Shown here in pieces: positions 1-6,035 of a stretch of DNA of 14,832 bases. Position numbers and translations under genes: made by a program. Source of the DNA: Syntrophomonas sp. UBA4922. Its GTDB lineage: Bacteria; Bacillota; Syntrophomonadia; Syntrophomonadales; Syntrophomonadaceae. The stretch lies in the NCBI GenBank assembly GCA_002398825.1, contig DHBS01000017.1, positions 103,518 through 118,349 of the forward strand, written 5' to 3'. Below the pieces are notes generated by a model. The model did not search any database. It saw only the letters and a program-made list of their open reading frames with translations, and had not been told where the DNA came from. Positions within the stretch are counted from its first letter, which is position 1. Every line of letters starts with the position of its first letter.

Positions 1-642
1 TAAACCGCTTTCGTCAAAATACCTCTCCAGCTTTTTGCGGGGAGTTGAACCTTTCGGGGGCAAAATCAAAGGGTATTGCGAAATATGATCCAGGCTCACC
101 TCTGTCACATCCAGGAGAGGATGCCCCACGGGTATCATCATCACCGTCTCAACCTTTTTCCAGCGGATTTTTTCTAAATTTGACGGGACTGCAGATTCCA
201 GGGTTATCCCCAGATCAACCTCGCCGTCATGAATCATCTCTAAAACATTGTTCTGGGGCCGGTCAAAAAGCGACAGCTCGATCTGCGGGTATCGCTTGAT
301 AAATAACTCTATTTTGGGGGGCAAGAGCTGGCTTAAAGTAGTGAACGGAGCAGCGATGCTCAGTCTTCCCTTGTGCAGTCCTTTCAAATTCCCGATGTCT
401 TCAAGCAGTATTTCGTAATTGGTAAACAATTGCTGCGTAAAATCAAACAGCTTTTCCCCTGCAGCGGTGAGCAAAATCTTGCGCTTGCCGATCCTTTCAA
501 AGATTTGACAATCCAATTCCGCTTCGAGTTTTTTGATTTGTTGTGTCAAGGCGGATTGGGTACGAAAGGTTAGCTTGGCCGCTTTAGTAAACCCTCCGGA
601 TTTAACGATATGATAAAAGCCGATCAACTGCTGCCACTCCAT
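1..642 (-). CDS. LysR-family transcriptional regulator, 3' end cut by the window edge
   Basis: Reading the minus strand from the ATG at 640-642 gives 214 codons open to base 1 with no stop, so the C-terminus lies outside the window. LysR regulators are usually about 300 residues, so roughly 80 are missing. Residues 1-60 form the typical winged helix-turn-helix: the start MEWQQLIGFYHIVKSGGFTK, then a recognition stretch with QSALTQQIKKLEAEL, then FERIGKRKILLTAAGE. From about residue 90 the periplasmic-binding-protein-like effector domain begins (GRLSIAAPFTT, LPPKIELFIKRYP, GEVDLGITLES). A GAGG ribosome binding site lies at 649-652. The gene is divergent from the QueG-like gene, the classic arrangement for a LysR protein and its target. 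The family assignment is secure; the effector and the targets are inference. Confidence 0.93.
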   Translation of the reverse strand, partial: MEWQQLIGFYHIVKSGGFTKAAKLTFRTQSALTQQIKKLEAELDCQIFERIGKRKILLTAAGEKLFDFTQQLFTNYEILLEDIGNLKGLHKGRLSIAAPFTTLSQLLPPKIELFIKRYPQIELSLFDRPQNNVLEMIHDGEVDLGITLESAVPSNLEKIRWKKVETVMMIPVGHPLLDVTEVSLDHISQYPLILPPKGSTPRKKLERYFDESGL

Positions 643-672
643 AAAATACCTCAAAAATCATTAGAATTATTG

Positions 673-689
673 ATAATATTTGTTATTAT
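673..689. promoter_or_regulatory. Candidate LysR-type operator (AT-rich inverted repeat)
   Basis: ATAAT and ATTAT arms are separated by 7 bases, giving a 17-bp dyad of the size of a T-N11-A LysR box. It lies just upstream of the proposed plus-strand -35 element and inside the LysR leader, a position fitting both activation of the neighbour and autoregulation. The surrounding DNA is very AT-rich, so chance symmetry is possible. Confidence 0.3.
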
Positions 690-696
690 TATTAAT

Positions 697-725
697 TTGT
701 TTAATCATAAACCCTGTGTTACTAT
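697..725 (+). promoter_or_regulatory. Possible promoter of the QueG-like gene
   Basis: TTGTTT (697-702) and TACTAT (720-725) are 17 bases apart on the plus strand, each matching 4 of 6 consensus positions. A start near 732 would give a leader of about 25 nt. The weak match would suit an activator-dependent promoter, which is inference. Confidence 0.35.
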
Positions 726-733
726 CTGGTCAA
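704..733 (-). promoter_or_regulatory. Probable sigma-A promoter of the LysR gene
   Basis: On the minus strand TTGACC (728-733) and TATGAT (704-709) are separated by 18 bases. This would start transcription near 697 and leave an AT-rich leader of about 55 nt. It overlaps the proposed promoter of the divergent gene, so the two could compete. Confidence 0.5.
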
Positions 734-756
734 GAATAGACTGGGAGGGTAAAGCT

Positions 757-1524
757 ATGAAACAGAGTATTAAGGAGTTTGCATTGGGTTTAGGGGTTGA
801 CGATGTCGGCTTTGCGGCTGTGGCCGATTATAACAGTCCAAGGTCTCCCCGGATCGAGACGATTTCTCCGGCCATTAAATCAATAATTGTTCTGGCTTAC
901 AAAGAACTGTCTTCCTGTGACAGCCAGGATAAAGATACTGCCATGGCCGGCAGACAGGCTGTGTATGAATTTGCGCGGACAGCAAACTATCGATTGGCCA
1001 GATATCTGGAAAGCAAATATAACGCCAGAGCTTATGCGGTGCCAGGTTCGAACCCTTTCGCCATGTTGAAAGAAACCGGTGGGGCGGTGGGCCAGGTCTC
1101 TCTGCGGCATGCCGCTAAAGCCGCAGGACTGGGCGTATTTGGCCGGCACAACCTGATCATCCATCCCCGCTTTGGAACCCGCGTCAACTTCTCGGCAGTT
1201 CTCAGTGATCTGGATCTGCCTTCTGATCCGCCCCTGACGGATGAGCTATGCACTGACTGTAATATTTGCGTTGATGAGTGTCCGGCCAGAGCATTGGATG
1301 AAGAAGGAAAGACAGTTGTCAATGAATGCTTCAAGACTTGTCAACCTTACGGTTTGGGGGCCAATATCGCATTTTGGAAAAAGATACTGGCGGCTTCACC
1401 AGAGGAACAAAAGCGCATGATGGGCAGTGTTGATTATTGGCGTCTTTACCAATCCATTCTGGTGGGGAACCAGTATTATTGCTTTAATTGTATGGCTTCA
1501 TGCCCAATTGGAACTGAAATCTAA
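757..1524 (+). CDS. QueG-like (epoxyqueuosine reductase-related) 4Fe-4S protein
   Basis: This 255-residue protein resembles the core of epoxyqueuosine reductase QueG and its relatives. A central block around residues 118-150 (RHAAKAAGLGVFGRHNLIIH, then RFGTRVNF) matches the conserved QueG region before the ferredoxin domain. Eight-iron ferredoxin-like cysteines follow: C165-x2-C168-x2-C171-x3-C175-P for one cluster, and C191/C195 with C242-x2-C245-x3-C249-P for a second. True QueG is clearly longer (about 350-380 residues), so this is a shortened paralogue. I would not assign tRNA queuosine synthesis. The start at 757 follows a GGGAGG site at 743-748; the earlier in-frame ATG at 610 lies opposite the LysR start and lacks a site. 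It is probably a cytoplasmic redox protein; substrate and cobamide use are unknown. Confidence 0.8.
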   Translation: MKQSIKEFALGLGVDDVGFAAVADYNSPRSPRIETISPAIKSIIVLAYKELSSCDSQDKDTAMAGRQAVYEFARTANYRLARYLESKYNARAYAVPGSNPFAMLKETGGAVGQVSLRHAAKAAGLGVFGRHNLIIHPRFGTRVNFSAVLSDLDLPSDPPLTDELCTDCNICVDECPARALDEEGKTVVNECFKTCQPYGLGANIAFWKKILAASPEEQKRMMGSVDYWRLYQSILVGNQYYCFNCMASCPIGTEI

Positions 1525-1653
1525 TCGATTGGAAAAGCCAACCGGGCCTTGCATTAATTGCGGTCCAAAATGCCAAGCTATATAGAGCATTCTGAGTCCG
1601 GAGACGTTGGGCTTGATGCAGCGATCACAATATAAATGAAAGGGGTCTTTTAC

Positions 1654-1899
1654 ATGGGTCCAATCATGGCTATCAAAATCAATGACCGGCCCGACCATGC
1701 GACCAATGTGCAGGAGATCTTAACCAAGTATGGGTGCAATATCAAAACCAGGGTGGGATTTCACGATGTCAGTGAAGACCAGTGCTCGATGGATGGTTTG
1801 ATTATGCTGCAGTTGTTTGGGAAGGAGAAAGATATCCAGGCCTTGTTCGATGAGCTGGACACAGTTGAAGGGGTAAAGGTCAAGTTTATCGATTTTTAA
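1654..1899 (+). CDS. Small ACT-like domain protein (TM1266/iron-only hydrogenase regulator-like)
   Basis: This 81-residue protein has the size and beta-alpha-beta-beta-alpha-beta pattern of the small ACT/NikR-C-like proteins sometimes annotated as iron-only hydrogenase system regulators. The N-terminal strand MAIKINDRP is followed by a helix (NVQEILTKYG), a strand with CNIKTRVGFHD, a hydrophobic strand (LIMLQLFG), a second helix (IQALFDELDT) and a closing strand (VEGVKVKFIDF). No DNA-binding or catalytic domain is present. The start at 1654 follows AAAGGGG at 1639-1645 with an 8-base spacer; the upstream ATG at 1636 overlaps that site. It lies 129 bases after the QueG-like gene and may be co-transcribed. 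A ligand-sensing or regulatory role is inferred from the fold only. Confidence 0.65.
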   Translation: MGPIMAIKINDRPDHATNVQEILTKYGCNIKTRVGFHDVSEDQCSMDGLIMLQLFGKEKDIQALFDELDTVEGVKVKFIDF

Positions 1900-1986
1900 A
1901 TTACATGGCGACAGACGGCCTTGGTTAGAAGTACCTCTTCGGTTAAAATTGAGTCTGTCAAAAACACGCAAATCAAGATGAAATGA

Positions 1987-2142
1987 AAAAATACAGGGCT
2001 GACAAAAGCCCTGTATTACTTTTCTGAAGGGCGCATGGAGGAGAAAGGAGGCCTTGACCACTATATCGGGGTGGCGACTACTGAGCCGATTCCTGATAAT
2101 ATGGCCCGGCTTGAAGTGGCAGTTTCAACCTGGGCGGTTTGA
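1987..2142 (+). pseudogene. Relic of a GyrI-like effector-binding domain protein
   Basis: The frame is open from 1987 to a TGA at 2140-2142. From the ATG at 2035 it encodes 35 residues containing GGLDHYIGVATTEPIPDNM and LEVAVSTWAV. This matches the middle of GyrI-like small-molecule-binding domains (AraC-type effector-binding domains), where a Tyr-(Ile/Val)-Gly-Val strand is followed by a Pro-x-x-Met turn and a strand ending near Ala-Val-Phe. Whole domains are about 150 residues. Here the N-terminal half is missing and the frame stops exactly where Phe would be expected. It ends 2 bases before the stop of the hemolysin III gene on the other strand, and the terminator hairpin overlaps its 5' part. 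I read it as a decayed fragment rather than a working small gene. Confidence 0.5.
1991..2025. terminator. Bidirectional intrinsic terminator
   Basis: A perfect 10-bp stem, ATACAGGGCT (1991-2000) with AGCCCTGTAT (2007-2016), encloses a 6-base loop. A T-rich stretch follows on the plus side and an A-rich stretch precedes it, giving T-runs for both strands. It sits between the convergent ACT-like gene and the hemolysin III gene and can serve both. Confidence 0.75.
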
Positions 2143-2144
2143 CC

Positions 2145-2831
2145 TTATATCGAGCTGAAAAACAACCAGAAGTGGCTGCTGCTGCCCGCCAGCACAAACA
2201 GGTGAAAGATTTCGTGAAAACCAAACCCCTTTAGATTCAGGCGGGGAAAACGGGTGGCATAGATCAATGCCCCCACGCTGTAAAACAACCCGCCTGCCAC
2301 CAGCCAGACCAGGCCGGAAACGGCCAGGGACCTGGAGAGCGGAAGAATGGCCACTGCCACCACCCATCCCATCAAAACGTAGCTAAGGGTGGACAGCCAG
2401 CGGGGCGCCGAGATCCACAGCAATTTGAAAACCAGCCCGGCGGCGGCCAATGACCATATAGCCGCCAGCATTCCCCAGCGCCACCCGCCGGAGAGGAAGA
2501 TGACGCACACTGGAGTGCAAGTTCCCGCGATAAGCATATAAATCATGATGTGGTCCAGGCGGCGCAAGGCCTCGATCACCTTCTGGGAGGATACTATCAG
2601 GTGATAGAAACCGCTGGTGGTGTAGAGCAGAAACATGCTCACCGCAAATACTGCCAGCGATATGTAAGCCCCGGGTTTGCTGCCCTCAGGGAGGCGCAGC
2701 AAAAGCGCGATCAAGGCCAGGATCGACAGGATGGCTCCTGCGAAATGGCTGTAGCTGCTGAAGGCCTCGCGCGGTCTGGCAAAACTATGCAGGATTTCAC
2801 GCCAAAGATTCCGTGATGGTTTTTGCTTCAC
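2145..2831 (-). CDS. Hemolysin III family (PAQR superfamily) membrane protein
   Basis: This 228-residue protein has about seven hydrophobic segments, the normal size and topology of bacterial hemolysin III/YqfA-type proteins. The family's presumed metal-site residues are visible: H29 in SSYSHF, H77 in SGFYHL, D93-H94 in RLDH, and H206/H210/H220 in GFHEIFHLFVLAGSSSHF. The family is related to eukaryotic adiponectin receptors and is proposed to have zinc-dependent hydrolase-like or membrane-homeostasis roles; hemolysis is not established for most members. The start is GTG at 2829-2831, since an in-frame stop lies two codons upstream and a GAGG site lies 9 bases before it. It is the last of three minus-strand membrane-protein genes and has its own extended -10 promoter, so it need not be co-transcribed with DedA. 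Confidence 0.92.
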   Translation of the reverse strand: MKQKPSRNLWREILHSFARPREAFSSYSHFAGAILSILALIALLLRLPEGSKPGAYISLAVFAVSMFLLYTTSGFYHLIVSSQKVIEALRRLDHIMIYMLIAGTCTPVCVIFLSGGWRWGMLAAIWSLAAAGLVFKLLWISAPRWLSTLSYVLMGWVVAVAILPLSRSLAVSGLVWLVAGGLFYSVGALIYATRFPRLNLKGFGFHEIFHLFVLAGSSSHFWLFFSSI

Positions 2832-2911
2832 TATTCATTACCTCATCAAAAAGAATAGACTCACCGGGATAACAGTACGGACGACAGACACGACTATTAT
2901 TTAAGGAAGTT

Positions 2912-2920
2912 ATTATATCA
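2912..2920 (-). promoter_or_regulatory. Extended -10 promoter for the hemolysin III gene
   Basis: The minus strand reads TGATATAAT, a perfect extended -10 (TG, one base, TATAAT) about 80 bases upstream of the GTG start. No good -35 hexamer lies at the right distance (TTGACC is only 12 bases away), as is common for extended -10 promoters. Confidence 0.5.
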
Positions 2921-2940
2921 TAACATAGTGGTCAATAGTA

Positions 2941-3567
2941 TCAATAGCCGGATGAGTCAGAGCGATTTTGGCGAATTTTCATGACGATATAAGCGATGAT
3001 CAATGCGATCAGCGCGGCCAGGATTATCAGGTCAAACTCTTCAAAAACCTTGCGCACCTGATCCCAATTCTGGCCCAATTTCAGGCCCAGGTAGACGAAT
3101 ATAATGCTCCACGGGGTTGAACCCAGGATGGTATAAACCAAAAAGCGGCGAAAATCCATACGGGAAATGCCGGCCGGCAAAGAGATAAAGGTCCTTATCA
3201 CCGGCAGCAGCCGGGCCCAGAATACCACTTGATGCCCGTAGCGGGTAAACCAGCGGTCAGCGGTTTGCAGGTCATGCGGCGAGACCAGGAAGTAGCGGCC
3301 ATATTTCAATATAAACGGCCGTCCTCCCACTGAACCCACCCAGTAGGCGATACATGAGCCGATAGTGCCGCCCAGGGTTCCAGCCAGTACCGCCTGCCAG
3401 TATCCCAATATGCCCCGGGAAACCATGTATCCCCCATATGGCAATATAATCTCCGAAGGTATGGGGATGCAGGCGCTTTCTAAAGCCATGCCGATAATCA
3501 GGCCCCAATACCCCCAGGCATCAATGTATGTTGTAGCAATATGATATAGATATTCAAGCAATTCCAT
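2941..3567 (-). CDS. DedA-family (VTT/SNARE-associated domain) membrane protein
   Basis: This 208-residue integral membrane protein has the DedA hallmarks. E30 is followed by CIPIPSEIILPYGG (residues 33-46), the acidic re-entrant motif with E39. A small-residue segment is LAGTLGGTIG (61-70). The conserved basic motif FWARLLPVIRTFISLPAG (116-132) carries R119 and R125. One or two further helices follow and the tail is short and basic. DedA proteins are implicated in lipid flipping (undecaprenyl phosphate or phospholipid), membrane potential and drug resistance; which applies here cannot be read from the sequence. The ATG at 3565-3567 has only a modest GGGG site upstream. A second VTT-domain gene (YqaA type) lies upstream on the same strand, separated by more than 400 bases. 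Confidence 0.92.
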   Translation of the reverse strand: MELLEYLYHIATTYIDAWGYWGLIIGMALESACIPIPSEIILPYGGYMVSRGILGYWQAVLAGTLGGTIGSCIAYWVGSVGGRPFILKYGRYFLVSPHDLQTADRWFTRYGHQVVFWARLLPVIRTFISLPAGISRMDFRRFLVYTILGSTPWSIIFVYLGLKLGQNWDQVRKVFEEFDLIILAALIALIIAYIVMKIRQNRSDSSGY

Positions 3568-3592
3568 AAATTATACCCCATTCACAAAACAA

Positions 3593-3607
3593 CCGGGATC
3601 AACCCGG
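3593..3607 (-). other. Short GC-rich hairpin upstream of the DedA gene
   Basis: CCGGG (3593-3597) and CCCGG (3603-3607) form a 5-bp stem with a 5-base loop. On the minus strand it is followed by TTGTTTT, so it could be a weak terminator upstream of DedA. A related 9-base core, CCGGGATCA, recurs at 3795-3803 inside another small hairpin (GCCGG 3793-3797 with CCGGC 3803-3807). The stems are too short for confidence. Confidence 0.25.
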
Positions 3608-3675
3608 AAAATATCATTTATTTTCTTATAATACAACATTTTGAGCGCAATCTGAAACCCACTTGATCTAGAAAT

Positions 3676-4014
3676 GTGAAAATTAAGGCTGCCGCGATTC
3701 TTATGAACCGGGACAGCACGGTTTTTGCCGTAGAACCTCGCCTTCAGTTTACCGGGCATGATTATATTTTGTCGGGATAAATCTGGTATCCTGCCGGGAT
3801 CACCGGCCTAAAGGCTTCTCACGGGTATGGGCGCCGCTGGGCAGCATCCGGGCTGGTAGAGGTGCTCGCCCTACCAGTAGGAGAAACGGTTGACAATGTC
3901 TTCTGCAGTGGGGTAGCCGCTGCCAGTGTTGATGATGCATGGTTTACCGTTAACTGCCGAGATGAATGGAACATGCCCCATATTATTAAAGAAGTGACTG
4001 GCTTTAAGCCGTAA
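3676..4014 (+). pseudogene. Unidentified gene relic with an in-frame stop
   Basis: One plus-strand frame runs from a GTG at 3676 through 34 codons to TAA at 3778-3780, then stays open for 77 more codons to TAA at 4012-4014. The second part has protein-like composition (GLKASHGYGRRWAASGLVEV, later DDAWFTVNCRDEWNMPHIIK and a short end). It has no early start codon or ribosome binding site. I do not recognise the family. Its 3' end overlaps the 3' end of the minus-strand YqaA-type gene by 11 bases. It is either a decayed gene interrupted by a stop codon or a fortuitous open frame; the amino acid composition favours the first. This is also all I see in the 3568-4003 gap besides the small hairpins. 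Confidence 0.35.
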
Positions 4015-4594
4015 GGCGCTTTTTCAAACGCGGATGGCGGCGACGCCAATAGCTGTACAGTGCGATAATACTAACTACGATTGCCGCCAGGATGAGGCTG
4101 AAGTCGGCAAGGTCAGACTTGATCAGGGTCAAGGCTTTGGAGCCCAAATACATAACCAGTAAGGCTTCTCCAAAAAAACGCAGCCCCCGGCCGACCAAAG
4201 CAGCGATGATGAATTTGGGGAAATGCATGGAAAATGACCCCGCCGAAATGGTAAAGATTTTGAAGGGCAGGGGAATCAATGCCGCGATAAGTATAGCCCA
4301 GCCTCCATAACGGTTGAAAATAATCTTGATGCGAGCCAGACTGCGCCGCGAGACCAGTTTTTTAAGCAGCGGCTTGCCGATGCAAGAACCCAGGTAATAA
4401 CCGAATGCTGACCCGCAGATAGACGTGGCGGTGGTGAGTAAAGCCAGGAGCAATGCCCAATGCGGCATGGCCAGACTCAAGGGGATGAGAAAGAAATCGG
4501 GTGCCAGAGGCAGAAAAGAAGATTCCGCAAAAGCAGTGAAGAGCAGCCCCCAAATGCCGTATTGTTCTAAAAGGCGAACTATTGATTCCCACAT
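4004..4594 (-). CDS. YqaA-type VTT-domain membrane protein
   Basis: This 196-residue protein has about five hydrophobic segments and belongs to the YqaA branch of the VTT (DedA-like) superfamily. The N-terminal half has an acidic/proline motif (AFAESSFLPLAPDFFLIPLS, residues 21-40) where DedA has its glutamate motif. A small-residue helix follows (ATSICGSAFGYYLG), then a loop with NRYGGWAILIAALIPLPFK (94-112), equivalent to the DedA Arg/Pro motif but with Pro-Leu-Pro-Phe-Lys instead of Arg-x-x-Pro-x-x-Arg. The C-terminus is strongly basic (WRRRHPRLKKRLTA), consistent with a cytoplasmic end. An AAGGA site lies about 12 bases before the ATG. The function is unknown, presumably lipid-related transport by analogy with DedA. 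Confidence 0.85.
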   Translation of the reverse strand: MWESIVRLLEQYGIWGLLFTAFAESSFLPLAPDFFLIPLSLAMPHWALLLALLTTATSICGSAFGYYLGSCIGKPLLKKLVSRRSLARIKIIFNRYGGWAILIAALIPLPFKIFTISAGSFSMHFPKFIIAALVGRGLRFFGEALLVMYLGSKALTLIKSDLADFSLILAAIVVSIIALYSYWRRRHPRLKKRLTA

Positions 4595-4933
4595 ACGAGT
4601 ATATGTTCCTTATTATATTGATAGATGCCATGTTATTATTCCGACACCGGTTGCGGAAAGCATGATCACTGACTACAAACTGTACCGAAAAAATATAGAA
4701 AATATATATGACGGTATCAGCTAAAAATAAGCTTAGCATCAGTATATCATAGAATGCAGCCCGGGTTGATGCATAACGGCCACAACTGTATGCTTGCAAA
4801 ATCGTAGTATGATTTTGGGTGGAGTGATTTATTGCCAGGAAATCAGGTAAATTGAAGCCATTATTGAGAAAAAAGCTGGAAATCAGTAGAATAGTAAAAG
4901 ACCCTGAAGATGATTGTCTAGGAGGCTGGCAGA
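4595..4933. other. 339-base divergent intergenic region
   Basis: This AT-rich region separates the minus-strand YqaA-type gene from the plus-strand aminotransferase operon. It holds the aminotransferase promoter at 4864-4892. It also has a 7-bp inverted repeat, CAAAATC (4797-4803) with GATTTTG (4811-4817), about 47 bases upstream of that -35 element, which could be a regulator site. A TATAAT on the minus strand at 4612-4617 could be the -10 of the YqaA-type gene but has no convincing -35. No small gene could be supported. Confidence 0.5.
4864..4892 (+). promoter_or_regulatory. Sigma-A promoter of the aminotransferase-DUF1015 operon
   Basis: TTGAGA (4864-4869) and TAGAAT (4887-4892) are separated by exactly 17 bases; each matches 5 of 6 consensus positions. 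Transcription would start near 4899, giving a short leader ending in the strong AGGAGG site at 4920-4925. Confidence 0.75.
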
Positions 4934-6010
4934 ATGCATAAAAGGTTGTTTATCCCGGGTCCGGTTGAAGTGCGCCCGGAAGTACTACAGAAGATGGCAA
5001 GCCCCATGATCGGGCACCGCAGTAAAGACGCCTCGGCTTTGCAAGGCCGCATCAGCGATAAAATGAGAACCCTGTGGTCCACTCAGCATGAAATCCTATT
5101 ATCGACCAGCTCCGGCAGCGGATTGATGGAAGGAGCGGTAAGATCCTGCACGGCCAGGAGAGCGGCGGTTTTTTCCGTTGGCGCGTTCGGTAAAAGGTGG
5201 TTTGATATTGCGTCCAATAACAATGTTCCGGCTGATTTATTCGAAGTGGAGTGGGGCCGGGCCAATACCCCCGATATGATTGATGAAGTTCTGTCTTCCG
5301 GCAAATATGACCTGATCACCATCACCCATAACGAAACCTCCACCGGGGTGATGAATCCGGTTCAGGATATAGCTGCGGTGGTAAAAAGCCATCCTGAGGT
5401 AGTCTATTGCCTGGACACCGTCAGTTCAACCGGAGGCACCCCGATTCATGTTGATGATCTGGGGGTTGATATCTGCATAACTTCAACTCAAAAGGCCCTG
5501 GGTCTGCCGCCCGGAATGGCCGTTTGCACCTTTTCGCAGAAGGCCATCGAGCGCGCCAAGGAAGTCCCTTTCCGCGGCTACTATTTGGATCTGCTGCAGC
5601 TATATGAATATATCAGGAATAAGGATCACCAGTATCCTTCGACACCTTCTTTAAGTCATATGTATGCCCTGGATTTTCAGCTGGAACGCATCCTCACCGA
5701 GGGTCTGGAAAAACGCTGCGAAAGACACCGGCAGATGGCGGAGTATGTCAGGTCATGGGCCAGGAAGTATTTTGCCCTGTTTGCTGACGAGCGCTACCTC
5801 TCCGATACCTTAACCGCCATCACCAATAACCGCAACATCGATGTGGCCGATCTCAACCGCCAACTGGGAGAGCGGGGATTCCAAATATCCAACGGCTATG
5901 GCAAGATGAAAGACAAGACTTTCCGCATCGCCCATATGGCAGATCATACTCTGGAGGATATTCAAGAATTACTGGGGCATATTGAGGATATCCTTCAGCT
6001 CGGATCCTGA
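4934..6010 (+). CDS. Class V aminotransferase (alanine-glyoxylate/serine-pyruvate type)
   Basis: This 358-residue PLP enzyme of fold type I fits the alanine-glyoxylate/serine-pyruvate aminotransferase family (about 360-390 residues). It starts with the family signature RLFIPGPVEVRPEVL and PMIGHRSKD. The cofactor phosphate-binding turn is in LLSTSSGSGLMEGAVRS, the substrate region is THNETSTGVMNP, and the PLP aspartate is in CLDTVSSTGG. The Schiff-base lysine is K187 in CITSTQKALGLPPG. AGGAGG at 4920-4925 sets the start with an 8-base spacer. It is the first gene of an operon with a DUF1015 protein 25 bases downstream. Relatives transaminate serine, alanine, glyoxylate or phosphoserine precursors. 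A serine-metabolism role fits the DUF1015 partner, but no serA gene is in the window, so the substrate stays open. Confidence 0.9.
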   Translation: MHKRLFIPGPVEVRPEVLQKMASPMIGHRSKDASALQGRISDKMRTLWSTQHEILLSTSSGSGLMEGAVRSCTARRAAVFSVGAFGKRWFDIASNNNVPADLFEVEWGRANTPDMIDEVLSSGKYDLITITHNETSTGVMNPVQDIAAVVKSHPEVVYCLDTVSSTGGTPIHVDDLGVDICITSTQKALGLPPGMAVCTFSQKAIERAKEVPFRGYYLDLLQLYEYIRNKDHQYPSTPSLSHMYALDFQLERILTEGLEKRCERHRQMAEYVRSWARKYFALFADERYLSDTLTAITNNRNIDVADLNRQLGERGFQISNGYGKMKDKTFRIAHMADHTLEDIQELLGHIEDILQLGS

Positions 6011-6035
6011 TTATTAATTATTGAGGAGGACTATT

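Noticed and set aside
610..756. N-terminal extension of the QueG-like protein to the ATG at 610
   Set aside because: The extension would overlap the LysR start and both promoters and has no ribosome site. The ATG at 757 has a good one and fits the family start.
4683..4716. TACCG...CGGTA inverted repeat in the divergent intergenic region
   Set aside because: The arms are 5 bp with a long AT-rich loop, and no promoter element is placed to use it, so chance is likely.
4362..4799. Longer open frames on both strands over the YqaA-type gene and its upstream region
   Set aside because: They overlap a well-supported membrane-protein gene, show no family motifs and lack ribosome sites.
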